The translations under genes were made by a program, and so were the position numbers. A stretch of DNA of 64,000 bases from Candidatus Barnesiella excrementigallinarum (GTDB lineage Bacteria; Bacteroidota; Bacteroidia; Bacteroidales; Barnesiellaceae). How positions within the stretch are numbered: the stretch's first letter is position 1; each line of letters begins with the position of its first letter. Below are positions 8,451-16,318 of the stretch, piece after piece. The notes beneath the pieces were generated by a model. The model did no database searches, was not told the origin of the DNA, and saw only the letters and a program-made list of their open reading frames with translations. Location: contig DXFL01000014.1 in the NCBI GenBank assembly GCA_019114445.1, positions 62,001-126,000 of the forward strand, written 5' to 3'.

Positions 8451-10271
8451 TTAATCTTGAGAGAAGTGAACCAAAACTCGACGATACGAGTTGAAAATCT
8501 TCGATTTCGAAACAAATCCTACGTACTTCCCGTTTTCCACTACGGGCAAGTTCCAAGCATTCGTTTGGTCGAACAGTTTCATCACGCTGTCCATGCTGCT
8601 CCCGATTTCTATTTTTGCCGGGGGCATGGTCATAAATCGGCGTACCGTGAATCGTTTGTACAATTCGGGTCGGAACATGATGTTGCGAATGTCGTCGAGG
8701 ATAACTATACCCAGCAGGGTGCCGTCTTTGTCGGTAACCGGGAATATGTTTCTGTGCGATTGCGAGATGGCTTTCACCATATCGCCGAGGGTCATATAGG
8801 GGTGAACCTCAATAAAGTCTTTTTCGATAACGCTGTCCATTTTCAGCAGGGTAAGTACAGCCTTGTCCTTATGGTGGGTAAGGAGCTCGCCTTTTTTAGC
8901 CAAACGCATGGTATAAATGCTGTGTGGTTCGAATACCTTTATGGTGGCGTAGGCAACGGTCGAAGTAATCATTAGAGGCAGGAATAAATCGTATCCACCG
9001 GTTAGTTCCGTGGTGAGGAAGATTGCCATTAATGGGGCGTGCATGACAGCAGACATGACACCTGCCATACCCATTAATGCGAAGTTTTTATCCGATAATT
9101 CCAGCGGTAGCAATCCCGAGTGGTTGAGGGTGTAAGCAAAAAAGAATCCGGCAAAACAACCCACATACAAACTGGGCGCGAAAGTTCCGCCTACACCGCC
9201 GCCGCCGTTGGTCGCGCTGGTAGCCAATACTTTTACCAAAATAATAAGCCCCAAAAAGAGCATCATAACCCACATATTATCGTTCTCGGTGTAGAAGAGA
9301 CTGCCTTCGGCCAATTCTTTGAGATTGTCGTTCAACAGGCTGGTAATGGCTCCATAGCCTTCGCCGTAAAGCGGAGGTAATAAGAATATCGAGAAGCTGA
9401 GGATAAGAGATCCGAGTATAAATTTTTTCCAGGGGGTGCCTATTCGGCGGAATATGTCTTCCATGCGGTTCATTACTCGGGTGAAATAGAGCGAAATAAA
9501 TCCGCAGAAAAGTCCGAGGAAGATCACGTAAGGTATGCGTGCCGGATCGAATATCTCGGTTTGTACAAAACTGAACTCGGCATTGTATCCCGTAAAGATA
9601 TACGATACGGTCACGGCCGTAATCGACGAGATGAGCAACGGCAATACCGAAGTGGTAGTCATGTCGATCATCAATACTTCGAGGGTAAACAGGATACCGG
9701 CGATGGGAGCCTTGAATATTCCGGCGATGGCGGCAGCAGCACCGCAACCTACCAGTAACATGAGCAGACGTTGGTCGAGGCGGAACAGCCGGCCAATGTT
9801 CGAGCCTATTGCCGCTCCGGTGTATACGATGGGGGCCTCGGCTCCTACAGAACCGCCGAACCCGATGGTAATAGAACTGGCAATGACCGAGGTGTACATA
9901 TTGTGCGGTTTGAGCCGGCTCTTTTTTTGCGATATGGCATAGAGTATACGGGTGACACCGTGGCTAATGTCGTCTTTGACTATATAACGGACATACAATC
10001 CTGCCAGAAAAATACCTATGATAGGATAGATGAGGTAGAGGTAATTGGCGCTGTTGGCATCGAAATGCGAGGTCAGCAGATTTTGAATAAAATGAATAAG
10101 AAATTTTAGAATAAGGGCGGCAGCTGCCGTACAAATTCCTACGACAAAGCTAAGGAACAGTACAAAATTATGTTCGTTGATGTGCTTTTCTCGCCACATC
10201 AACAACTTCATGATCCAATCGGGTTTTTCATTGGGGTTGTCGTCTATTTCTAAATCGTCCTCTTCTATCAT
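8451..10271 (-). CDS. ClC-family chloride channel/transporter with C-terminal CBS pair
   Basis: This 606-residue inner-membrane protein has a ClC core (about 35-440) and two CBS domains (~455-600) that probably sense nucleotides. The conserved GSVGAEAP stretch keeps the external gating glutamate (E145), and GGTFAPS matches the GxFxP filter motif. In the FTLEVLMID segment the position matching the internal proton glutamate of E. coli ClC-ec1 (E203) appears to be Val199, which suggests a channel or altered proton coupling rather than a classical exchanger; this rests on alignment by eye. The GSGIP motif is replaced by DISHGV. The gene lies 5 bases after a sugar transferase gene and 7 bases before fmt. 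Confidence 0.93.
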   Translation of the reverse strand: MIEEDDLEIDDNPNEKPDWIMKLLMWREKHINEHNFVLFLSFVVGICTAAAALILKFLIHFIQNLLTSHFDANSANYLYLIYPIIGIFLAGLYVRYIVKDDISHGVTRILYAISQKKSRLKPHNMYTSVIASSITIGFGGSVGAEAPIVYTGAAIGSNIGRLFRLDQRLLMLLVGCGAAAAIAGIFKAPIAGILFTLEVLMIDMTTTSVLPLLISSITAVTVSYIFTGYNAEFSFVQTEIFDPARIPYVIFLGLFCGFISLYFTRVMNRMEDIFRRIGTPWKKFILGSLILSFSIFLLPPLYGEGYGAITSLLNDNLKELAEGSLFYTENDNMWVMMLFLGLIILVKVLATSATNGGGGVGGTFAPSLYVGCFAGFFFAYTLNHSGLLPLELSDKNFALMGMAGVMSAVMHAPLMAIFLTTELTGGYDLFLPLMITSTVAYATIKVFEPHSIYTMRLAKKGELLTHHKDKAVLTLLKMDSVIEKDFIEVHPYMTLGDMVKAISQSHRNIFPVTDKDGTLLGIVILDDIRNIMFRPELYKRFTVRRFMTMPPAKIEIGSSMDSVMKLFDQTNAWNLPVVENGKYVGFVSKSKIFNSYRRVLVHFSQD

Positions 10272-10276
10272 AAAAT

Positions 10277-11689
10277 TTATACTCCTTTCCCTGTAACGAC
10301 TGTCTTTATGGTGTATATGATAATTTTTAGATCAACCAGTAAAGACATATTTTCCAAATAAAGAATGTCATATTTCAGACGCGCAATCATTTCGTCGACA
10401 TTTCGCGCATATCCATATTTAACCATGCCCCACGAGGTAATTCCCGGCCTGATTTGATGCAACAGCACGTAGTAGGGGGCTCGTTGTACGATTTGACGGA
10501 TAAAATATTCGCGTTCGGGACGTGGTCCCACGAGCGACATATCGCCTTTCAGCACGTTCCAAAATTGAGGCAGCTCGTCTAAGCGGTATTTGCGCAGCAC
10601 TCGGCCTACGGAGGTCACACGGGTGTCGTTTTCCTCCGACAACAGGGGCGTTCCCTCTTCGGCGTTGGCTTTCATCGTCCTGAATTTATATATTTTGAAA
10701 GGCCTGTGCCGGTATCCTATACGTTCCTGTTTGTAAAATACAGGACCGTCCGAATCTCGCTTGATGAGTATCGCCAAAATTAAAAATAGGGGCGAGAGTA
10801 CGATCAAGGCGGCAAATGAAATGAAAATGTCGCAAAGCCGTTTCATGTTTTTTTCTCCGTCCGATATGGCACAGTTGCTCATATCGATGAGAGGAGCTCC
10901 GTAAATATTGGTTAGCCTCACTCGAGAAGAGATGATGTTGAATTCGTCGGCTCCCAGTTTTATAGGCAGGTTAAGCGGATACAGTTGGTTGATGAGGTTG
11001 TGCAGCTCGGCCGAGTCGTTTCCCTCCGGGGCGACGATGAGCTCTTGTATTTTCATTTCCCGGCATAAGTCGGGCAACTTGTCGAACGGGAAAGTACGGG
11101 ATTCGATTTCTTGGGCTGGCGTTTCATTGCCAATGCGAATGAAGCCTACGATGTGATAACCCAAAGACAACCGGGGCTCTTCGAGTTCTTTCATCTGCTT
11201 GACCGCCTTGTCGCCGCACCCGATAATGAGGGTGTTGAATTTCCATTTGCGGCGATGAATCATGGCGGTGGCATTTCCGGTAATGATGGAGCGCACGGTG
11301 TATACGCAAACGAACTGTACGGCATACAGCGACAATAATAGTTCGTAATTGTCTATTCGGATACGAAGCACATCGTTGATGAGTGCAATGAAAAAGATTA
11401 ATAGCGTATTGACCAATACCGATCCCAATGTTTGGATTAGCTCTTGTACGCGGGACTTGAAAAAAGGTTGATTGTAATATCCCGATAAATAGTAAATGCC
11501 CATCATCAGGAGCGGGAAGAGAATTTGTCCTTCGACTACCCGCGACGATAACAGATACGATTTCAGCGAGACGCCGGCCGAGATGCCCGGGAAATGGAAC
11601 CTGATGATGTTGAACAGGAACCATGCCACATTCGAGGCGAGATAGTCGCCCAATACATATCGCTTTATTTGCCGTTTAACGTTTATCAC
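10277..11689 (-). CDS. Exopolysaccharide polyprenyl glycosylphosphotransferase (second copy)
   Basis: This 470-residue protein has the same plan as the product of 5947-7326: N-terminal membrane helices, a Rossmann-like domain (LIIGCGDKAVKQM), a further membrane segment, then the sugar transferase domain with PVFYKQERIG, YKFRTMKA, LDELPQFWNVLKGDMSLVGPRPE. It should load a sugar-1-phosphate onto undecaprenyl phosphate. It overlaps the threonylcarbamoyl-AMP synthase gene by 4 bases (ATGA), so it is co-translated with it. Its place inside a housekeeping operon rather than a capsule locus is unusual. The two copies in the window are clearly different in sequence, so this is not a recent duplication. 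Confidence 0.88.
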   Translation of the reverse strand: MINVKRQIKRYVLGDYLASNVAWFLFNIIRFHFPGISAGVSLKSYLLSSRVVEGQILFPLLMMGIYYLSGYYNQPFFKSRVQELIQTLGSVLVNTLLIFFIALINDVLRIRIDNYELLLSLYAVQFVCVYTVRSIITGNATAMIHRRKWKFNTLIIGCGDKAVKQMKELEEPRLSLGYHIVGFIRIGNETPAQEIESRTFPFDKLPDLCREMKIQELIVAPEGNDSAELHNLINQLYPLNLPIKLGADEFNIISSRVRLTNIYGAPLIDMSNCAISDGEKNMKRLCDIFISFAALIVLSPLFLILAILIKRDSDGPVFYKQERIGYRHRPFKIYKFRTMKANAEEGTPLLSEENDTRVTSVGRVLRKYRLDELPQFWNVLKGDMSLVGPRPEREYFIRQIVQRAPYYVLLHQIRPGITSWGMVKYGYARNVDEMIARLKYDILYLENMSLLVDLKIIIYTIKTVVTGKGV

Positions 11690-12255
11690 TCGCGTATAAT
11701 CTTAATGGTACCGTTTGCTTCGAGTTTGATAATACTTGAAGGGAGCGACTCGCCCGTCTCTTCTTGGCGAGCCTTGACAATATAGTCCACGGCATTTTTT
11801 ATTTCGTCCGATATTTCGGAGAAGTTGTGGGGCGAAGGAGCTCCGCTGATGTTGGCCGATGTCGATACGATGGCTTTTTTAAATCGTCGGCACAACTGTT
11901 GCGAAAAAGTTTCTTTTGTGATGCGAATGGCTATGCTCCCGTCTTCGGCCAACAAATTGGGAGCCAAATTCCGTGCTCCGGGATAGATGAGCGTGAGTGG
12001 TTTTACTGCCACGTCGAGCAGTTGCCAAGCCGTATCGGGCACCTCGGTCACGTAAAATTCCACTTTCGGTTCGCTGTCGGTAAGGACGATGAGCGCTTTG
12101 CTGTCGGCGCGTTGTTTTATTTCGTATACCCGTTGGACGGCAGCTTCGTTGGTGGCGTCGCAACCGATACCCCATATCGTATCGGTAGGATATAGAATTA
12201 CTCCACCGCGTTGCATCACTTCGCAAGCCTGTTTTATATCTTCGTTGAAATCCAT
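11686..12255 (-). CDS. L-threonylcarbamoyladenylate synthase (Sua5/YwlC/TsaC family)
   Basis: This 189-residue enzyme makes threonylcarbamoyl-AMP from threonine, bicarbonate and ATP, the first step of the t6A37 modification of ANN-decoding tRNAs. The YrdC fold is recognised from GGVILYPTDTIWGIGCDA near the start, IKQRADSKALIVL, and the STSANISGAP motif. It is the short, single-domain TsaC-like form without the Sua5 C-terminal domain. It heads the minus-strand operon that continues with the sugar transferase, ClC and fmt. A consensus promoter lies at 12358-12388, giving a leader of about 95 bases that includes a hairpin (12302-12324). Confidence 0.95.
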   Translation of the reverse strand: MDFNEDIKQACEVMQRGGVILYPTDTIWGIGCDATNEAAVQRVYEIKQRADSKALIVLTDSEPKVEFYVTEVPDTAWQLLDVAVKPLTLIYPGARNLAPNLLAEDGSIAIRITKETFSQQLCRRFKKAIVSTSANISGAPSPHNFSEISDEIKNAVDYIVKARQEETGESLPSSIIKLEANGTIKIIRE

Positions 12256-12301
12256 TTTAATCCTCTTTTATGTATTAAGCGTTTGAAAACGTGCAAATAA
12301 A

Positions 12302-12324
12302 GACCAAACACCTCATGTTTGGTC
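12302..12324 (-). promoter_or_regulatory. Leader hairpin, possible attenuator of the tsaC-like operon
   Basis: An 8-bp perfect stem with a 7-base loop lies inside the predicted 5' leader of the minus operon and is followed on that strand by ctttattt. The T-run is weak, so termination is only a possibility. Confidence 0.4.
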
Positions 12325-12357
12325 CTGTTACGTGTATTTCGCTTTCACATCTTATGG

Positions 12358-12388
12358 CAAAGATAAACAATAGCGCCCCGATAACAAA
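12358..12388 (-). promoter_or_regulatory. Bacteroidetes-type promoter for the tsaC-like/ClC/fmt operon
   Basis: On the minus strand TTTG (complement of 12385-12388), 19 bases, then TATCTTTG (complement of 12358-12365) match the TTTG-N19-TAnnTTTG consensus exactly. Confidence 0.8.
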
Positions 12389-12431
12389 ATATTTGAAAAG
12401 GAAAAAGGCCGAATATGCCGCCACACCTCCC

Positions 12432-12447
12432 AATAGGGAACCCTATT
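12432..12447. repeat. Perfect inverted repeat, candidate operator
   Basis: AATAGGG and CCCTATT arms are separated by 2 bases. The loop is too tight for a stable RNA hairpin, so a dimeric protein site is the more likely reading if it is functional. Confidence 0.35.
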
Positions 12448-12528
12448 TGTGGGCTTATGGAGCGAAGCGGTGCGATTTATGGAATGAATATGAGGGCGAA
12501 AGCGAAATCTTTGCCGGGAGGATAACAT

Positions 12529-12559
12529 TTTGTATGCTCCTTGAAAAGTCGTATCTTCG
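12529..12559 (+). promoter_or_regulatory. Bacteroidetes-type promoter for the patatin/GH13 operon
   Basis: TTTG (12529-12532), 19 bases, then TATCTTCG (12552-12559), one mismatch to TAnnTTTG. The predicted transcript start near 12566 lies just before the ATG at 12582 and rules out translation of the in-frame codons further upstream. Confidence 0.7.
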
Positions 12560-12581
12560 CATACAAAATGTAAGAATTAAG

Positions 12582-13397
12582 ATGGCAAGAGAAAAAAAGA
12601 ACCTCCCAACAGTAGTGCCTCCGTATCGTATAGGGTTGGCATTGAGTGGCGGCGGAGCCAAAGGATTCGCTCATGTGGGCGTGTTGAAAGCGTTGGAAGA
12701 GTTGGACATTCGTCCCGATATTATATCGGGGACAAGTGCGGGGGCGATTATCGCCGTTCTCTATGCCGACGGATATTCGCCCGACGAGATTTTGGATCTT
12801 TTCTCGGGCCTTTCTTTCAACGATTTAGCCGAAATTACTTTGCCTCGTGCCGCTTTTTTCAAAATCGATCGCTTTTGGCAATTTTTACGACGGTCGTTGC
12901 GGAGTACGCATATCGAAGAGCTGTCTATACCGGTTGTGGTGACAGCTACCGATCTCGACCACGGTAAGCCTGTGGTTTGGCGTTCGGGGGCGATTGTCGA
13001 GCGGGTGGCGGCTTCGTGCAGCATTCCCATTATATTTCCTCCGGTCGTTATCGATGGCGTTCACTATGTCGATGGGGGAGTATTGCGCAACCTTCCCGTA
13101 TTTCCTATCCGTCCCGAGTGCGATGTGGTGATTGGTATCAATGTGAGTCCGTTGGTGAATAAGCAGTACAAGCAGTCTATTTTGGATATTGCCGTACGCT
13201 CGTACAGTTTTATTTCGAAAAGCAATGTCGTCGAGGATATGAAAATGTGCGATGTATTTATCCCCATGAAGGAGGCGGCGCGGTATGCCGTGTTCGATAT
13301 TCATGCTTTGCGCGATATTGCCAATGTGGGGTATCAGCAGACGTTGAAGTTGTTTGCGGATAAAAACTCTGTGAAAAGAAATGAATTGAATAAATAA
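12582..13397 (+). CDS. Patatin-like phospholipase/acyl hydrolase
   Basis: This 271-residue serine hydrolase should cleave acyl ester bonds of lipids using a Ser-Asp dyad. The oxyanion glycine loop SGGGAKG (22-28), the nucleophile elbow GTSAG (50-54, Ser52) and the catalytic Asp in YVDGG are all present. No signal peptide is seen, so it is probably cytoplasmic or a peripheral inner-membrane protein. The frame is open for 97 codons upstream, but the promoter at 12529-12559 places the start at 12582. It is followed after 10 bases by the GH13 gene and is probably co-transcribed with it. Confidence 0.92.
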   Translation: MAREKKNLPTVVPPYRIGLALSGGGAKGFAHVGVLKALEELDIRPDIISGTSAGAIIAVLYADGYSPDEILDLFSGLSFNDLAEITLPRAAFFKIDRFWQFLRRSLRSTHIEELSIPVVVTATDLDHGKPVVWRSGAIVERVAASCSIPIIFPPVVIDGVHYVDGGVLRNLPVFPIRPECDVVIGINVSPLVNKQYKQSILDIAVRSYSFISKSNVVEDMKMCDVFIPMKEAARYAVFDIHALRDIANVGYQQTLKLFADKNSVKRNELNK

Positions 13398-13407
13398 AGA
13401 TAACGAT

Positions 13408-15153
13408 ATGACCGACGAAAAAATAATCATTTATCAGGTGCTTCCTCGATTGTTTTCCAATATGTGCAATTCGTGTGTGCCTAACGGTTCTTATGCCCGA
13501 AATGGAGCCGGTAAACTGAATCACTTTACGCCCAAAGTTTTGCAGGAGATAAAAAAATTGGGAGCGAATTATATTTGGTATACCGGGGTGATTGAGCACG
13601 CAACGAAAACCGATTATTCGAAATATGGTATTGAGCCGGATAATAAGTATGTGGTAAAGGGCGAGGCCGGTTCGCCCTATGCCATTAAAGACTATTACGA
13701 TATAGATCCCGATTTGGCCGAAGAGCCGCTTTCTCGTATGCAGGAGTTCGAAGCGTTGGTTGCCCGCACTCACGAAGCCGGATTGAAAGTTGTCCTCGAC
13801 TTTGTGCCCAACCATGTGGCGCGTCGTTACCATTCCGATGTAGCTCCCGAAGGGGTCGAAGATTTAGGAGCACACGACAACAAAGAGATGCATTTCTCTC
13901 CGTCGAACAATTTTTACTACATACCACGTCAGGCATTTACTCCGCAGTTTTACATCGGCGACGGAGACGACCGTTATTTCGAATATCCGGCAAAGGCTAC
14001 CGGTAACGACTGCTTCGGGGCTTTCCCCAATGAATACGATTGGTACGAAACGGTGAAACTGAATTATGGGGTCGACTATACCGGAGGGCATCGTTGCTGC
14101 TTCGACCCGATTCCCGACACTTGGTACAAAATGCTCGATATTCTCCTTTTTTGGTGTGAAAAAGGCGTCGATGCTTTTCGTTGCGATATGGCTCACATGG
14201 TTCCTGTGGAGTTTTGGAATTTTGCCATCTCGCGGGTGAAAGAGAGTTATCCTGCCGTACTGTTCATTGCCGAAATTTACGATTTGGCTCTGTATCGAAT
14301 TTACATAGAAAAAGGCAAGTTCGATTATCTCTACGACAAAGTGGGGTTGTACGACAAGTTGAAAGGTATATTGTGTTACCAAATATCAGCGGCACAACTC
14401 ACCTATTGTTGGCAGGCAGTCGAGGGTATCGGCGGCAATATGCTCAATTTTTTGGAAAACCATGACGAACAGCGTTTTGCTTCCGACCAATTTGCAGGCG
14501 ATGCCTTCAAAGCTATTCCCGCGCTGGTGGTTTCGTCCATGATGAGTACCGGTCCCATGATGATCTATTTCGGCCAAGAGTTGGGTGAGAAGGCCGACGA
14601 TGCCGAAGGATTCAGCGGTCGTGACGGACGGACTACCATATTCGATTATTGGAGCGTCCCTACCGTACGTCAATGGTACGACGGGGGAAGGTGCTCTGTC
14701 ACGAAACTCACGAATAAACAAAAGAAGTTGCGCAATCTCTATAAAACTATACTCAACATTGCGCGGAAGGAACCGGCGATAGTTCGGGGAACTTTTTTCG
14801 ATTTGATGTATGTCAATGGCGAAAATCGCCGTTTCAATCCCCACCGGCAATATGCTTTCTTGCGGAAATACGGGAATGAGTTGTTGGTGATAGCGGTCAA
14901 TTTCGATAATCGGCCGGTAACTTTGGGTATAAATATTCCCCAACACGCGTTCGATTATATGAAAATATATCCCGGCGAATACGATGCTGACGAGTTGATT
15001 GCAGGCGATACGGCAACCCAAACACTCTCGCCCCATGAGCCTTTTGTATGCTCGCTTTCGGAGTACGGTGCCGCTGTATGGAAAATAAAATTGAAAAATT
15101 TTTCCCTTAGGGATACAGAAAAAATAAAAAAGTACAAGAACATTTTGAAATAG
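13408..15153 (+). CDS. GH13 alpha-amylase family glycoside hydrolase, cytoplasmic
   Basis: This 581-residue enzyme should hydrolyse or rearrange alpha-glucans. The four GH13 regions are present: DFVPNH (131-136), FRCDMAH with nucleophile Asp260, FIAEIYD with acid/base Glu289, and NHD with Asp353. A C-terminal beta domain follows (ALRKYGNELLVIAVNF to the end). There is no signal peptide, so it probably acts on intracellular glycogen or imported oligosaccharides. It lies 10 bases after the patatin gene. Its 3' end holds the -7 box of prs just beyond the stop codon. Confidence 0.92.
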   Translation: MTDEKIIIYQVLPRLFSNMCNSCVPNGSYARNGAGKLNHFTPKVLQEIKKLGANYIWYTGVIEHATKTDYSKYGIEPDNKYVVKGEAGSPYAIKDYYDIDPDLAEEPLSRMQEFEALVARTHEAGLKVVLDFVPNHVARRYHSDVAPEGVEDLGAHDNKEMHFSPSNNFYYIPRQAFTPQFYIGDGDDRYFEYPAKATGNDCFGAFPNEYDWYETVKLNYGVDYTGGHRCCFDPIPDTWYKMLDILLFWCEKGVDAFRCDMAHMVPVEFWNFAISRVKESYPAVLFIAEIYDLALYRIYIEKGKFDYLYDKVGLYDKLKGILCYQISAAQLTYCWQAVEGIGGNMLNFLENHDEQRFASDQFAGDAFKAIPALVVSSMMSTGPMMIYFGQELGEKADDAEGFSGRDGRTTIFDYWSVPTVRQWYDGGRCSVTKLTNKQKKLRNLYKTILNIARKEPAIVRGTFFDLMYVNGENRRFNPHRQYAFLRKYGNELLVIAVNFDNRPVTLGINIPQHAFDYMKIYPGEYDADELIAGDTATQTLSPHEPFVCSLSEYGAAVWKIKLKNFSLRDTEKIKKYKNILK

Positions 15154-15160
15154 AAGTTGT

Positions 15161-15168
15161 ACCTTTGC
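15161..15168 (+). promoter_or_regulatory. -7 box for prs
   Basis: TACCTTTG matches TAnnTTTG and lies 38 bases before the prs start codon. A TTTG at 15145-15148 is too close (12 bases) to be a normal -33 box. Confidence 0.55.
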
Positions 15169-15206
15169 CGCAAAATAATAACCTCTGTTTTTACACACAA
15201 AAAATC

Positions 15207-16145
15207 ATGAGTCAAACACCTCCTTTCAAGGTATTTTCGGGAACCAATTCAAGGTATCTCGCTGAGAAAATCTGTAATAGTCTGGGTTGTGAATTAGGGC
15301 AAATGAATATTCAGCATTTCGCTGATGGCGAATTTGCCGTTTCTTTCGAGGAGTCGATTCGGGGCTGCCAAGTTTATTTGGTGCAATCGACATTCCCCAA
15401 TTCCGACAACCTGATGGAATTGTTGTTAATGATCGATGCCGCCAAACGGGCTTCGGCCAAATCTATTGTGGCAGTTGTTCCCTATTTTGGCTGGGCGCGT
15501 CAAGACCGCAAAGACAAACCGCGTGTCTCTATCGCTGCAAAACTGTTGGCCGATATTTTGAGTGTGGCCGGTATCAACCGTCTTATCACAATGGATTTGC
15601 ACGCCGACCAGATACAAGGATTTTTCGATGTTCCGGTAGATCACCTGTATGCTTCATCGGTATTTATTCCCTATATCCAGTCGTTGAATTTGAAGGATAT
15701 GGTTATTGCTACTCCCGACGTAGGAGGTTCGAAACGGGCAAGTACTTATGCCAAATATTTGGGTGTGCCTCTGGTATTGTGTCACAAGCAACGGGCCAAA
15801 GCCAATGTTGTTGAGAGTATGACCGTGATAGGCGATGTGGGAGGGAAGAATGTAATTTTGGTGGACGATATGGTCGATACCGCCGGAACCATTACCAAAG
15901 CTGCCGATTTGATGATGAGCAAAGGTGCCCTCTCGGTACGGGCCATCGCTTCGCACGCTGTAATGAGCGACCCGGCCAGCGAACGGGTACAAAACTCGTC
16001 GATGACCGAGATGATTTTTACCGACAGTATTCCTTACACCAAGAAATGCAATAAGGTACATATCATCAGTATTGCCGATTTGTTTGCCGACACCATTCGC
16101 CGCGTGTACGAAAACAAATCCATCAGTTCGCAATACCTGCTGTAA
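15207..16145 (+). CDS. prs: Ribose-phosphate pyrophosphokinase
   Basis: This 312-residue enzyme makes PRPP from ribose 5-phosphate and ATP for nucleotide, His and Trp synthesis. It shows FADGEF near the N-terminus, the VVPYFGWARQDRK flexible-loop region, NRLITMDLHADQIQGFF, and the PRPP-binding loop ILVDDMVDTAGT. The ATG at 15207 is used because it gives the family N-terminus (PFKVFSGTNS); an upstream in-frame ATG-like start would begin within the promoter. A strong terminator at 16164-16209 follows. Confidence 0.97.
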   Translation: MSQTPPFKVFSGTNSRYLAEKICNSLGCELGQMNIQHFADGEFAVSFEESIRGCQVYLVQSTFPNSDNLMELLLMIDAAKRASAKSIVAVVPYFGWARQDRKDKPRVSIAAKLLADILSVAGINRLITMDLHADQIQGFFDVPVDHLYASSVFIPYIQSLNLKDMVIATPDVGGSKRASTYAKYLGVPLVLCHKQRAKANVVESMTVIGDVGGKNVILVDDMVDTAGTITKAADLMMSKGALSVRAIASHAVMSDPASERVQNSSMTEMIFTDSIPYTKKCNKVHIISIADLFADTIRRVYENKSISSQYLL

Positions 16146-16163
16146 TACAGCATAAAATACTAA

Positions 16164-16209
16164 CACAACGGGGGCCGGAATCATAAGGTTTCGGCCCCCG
16201 TTGTGCTTT
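16164..16209 (+). terminator. Rho-independent terminator of prs
   Basis: A 13-bp perfect stem (16164-16176 with 16193-16205) is followed by ctttg. Confidence 0.85.
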
Positions 16210-16251
16210 GTCTGTCGGGAATTGTTTTGCTTCTACAAGGCACGTTGCCAT

Positions 16252-16290
16252 AAAAAAGCGGGGCATATCGCAATTGCGATACGTCCCGCT
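16252..16290 (-). terminator. Rho-independent terminator of dnaK
   Basis: A long near-perfect palindrome (16257-16290, centred on cgcaattgcg) with a few mismatches is followed on the minus strand by six T (complement of 16252-16257). Confidence 0.8.
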
Positions 16291-16318
16291 CGATATAGAG
16301 GGTTAGAGATTTATTCGA

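Larger units (their letters stand above)
12256..12581. other. Divergent regulatory region between the tsaC-like and patatin operons
   Basis: This 326-base stretch holds no convincing gene. It contains a minus-strand promoter (12358-12388), a plus-strand promoter (12529-12559), a leader hairpin for the minus transcript (8-bp stem, 12302-12309 with 12317-12324, followed on the minus strand by a T-rich run) and, between the two promoters, a perfect inverted repeat with 7-bp arms (12432-12438 and 12441-12447). Confidence 0.65.

Noticed and set aside
12291..12581. In-frame upstream extension of the patatin gene
   Set aside because: A promoter lies inside it, the divergent promoter lies inside it too, and the residues do not resemble patatin N-termini.
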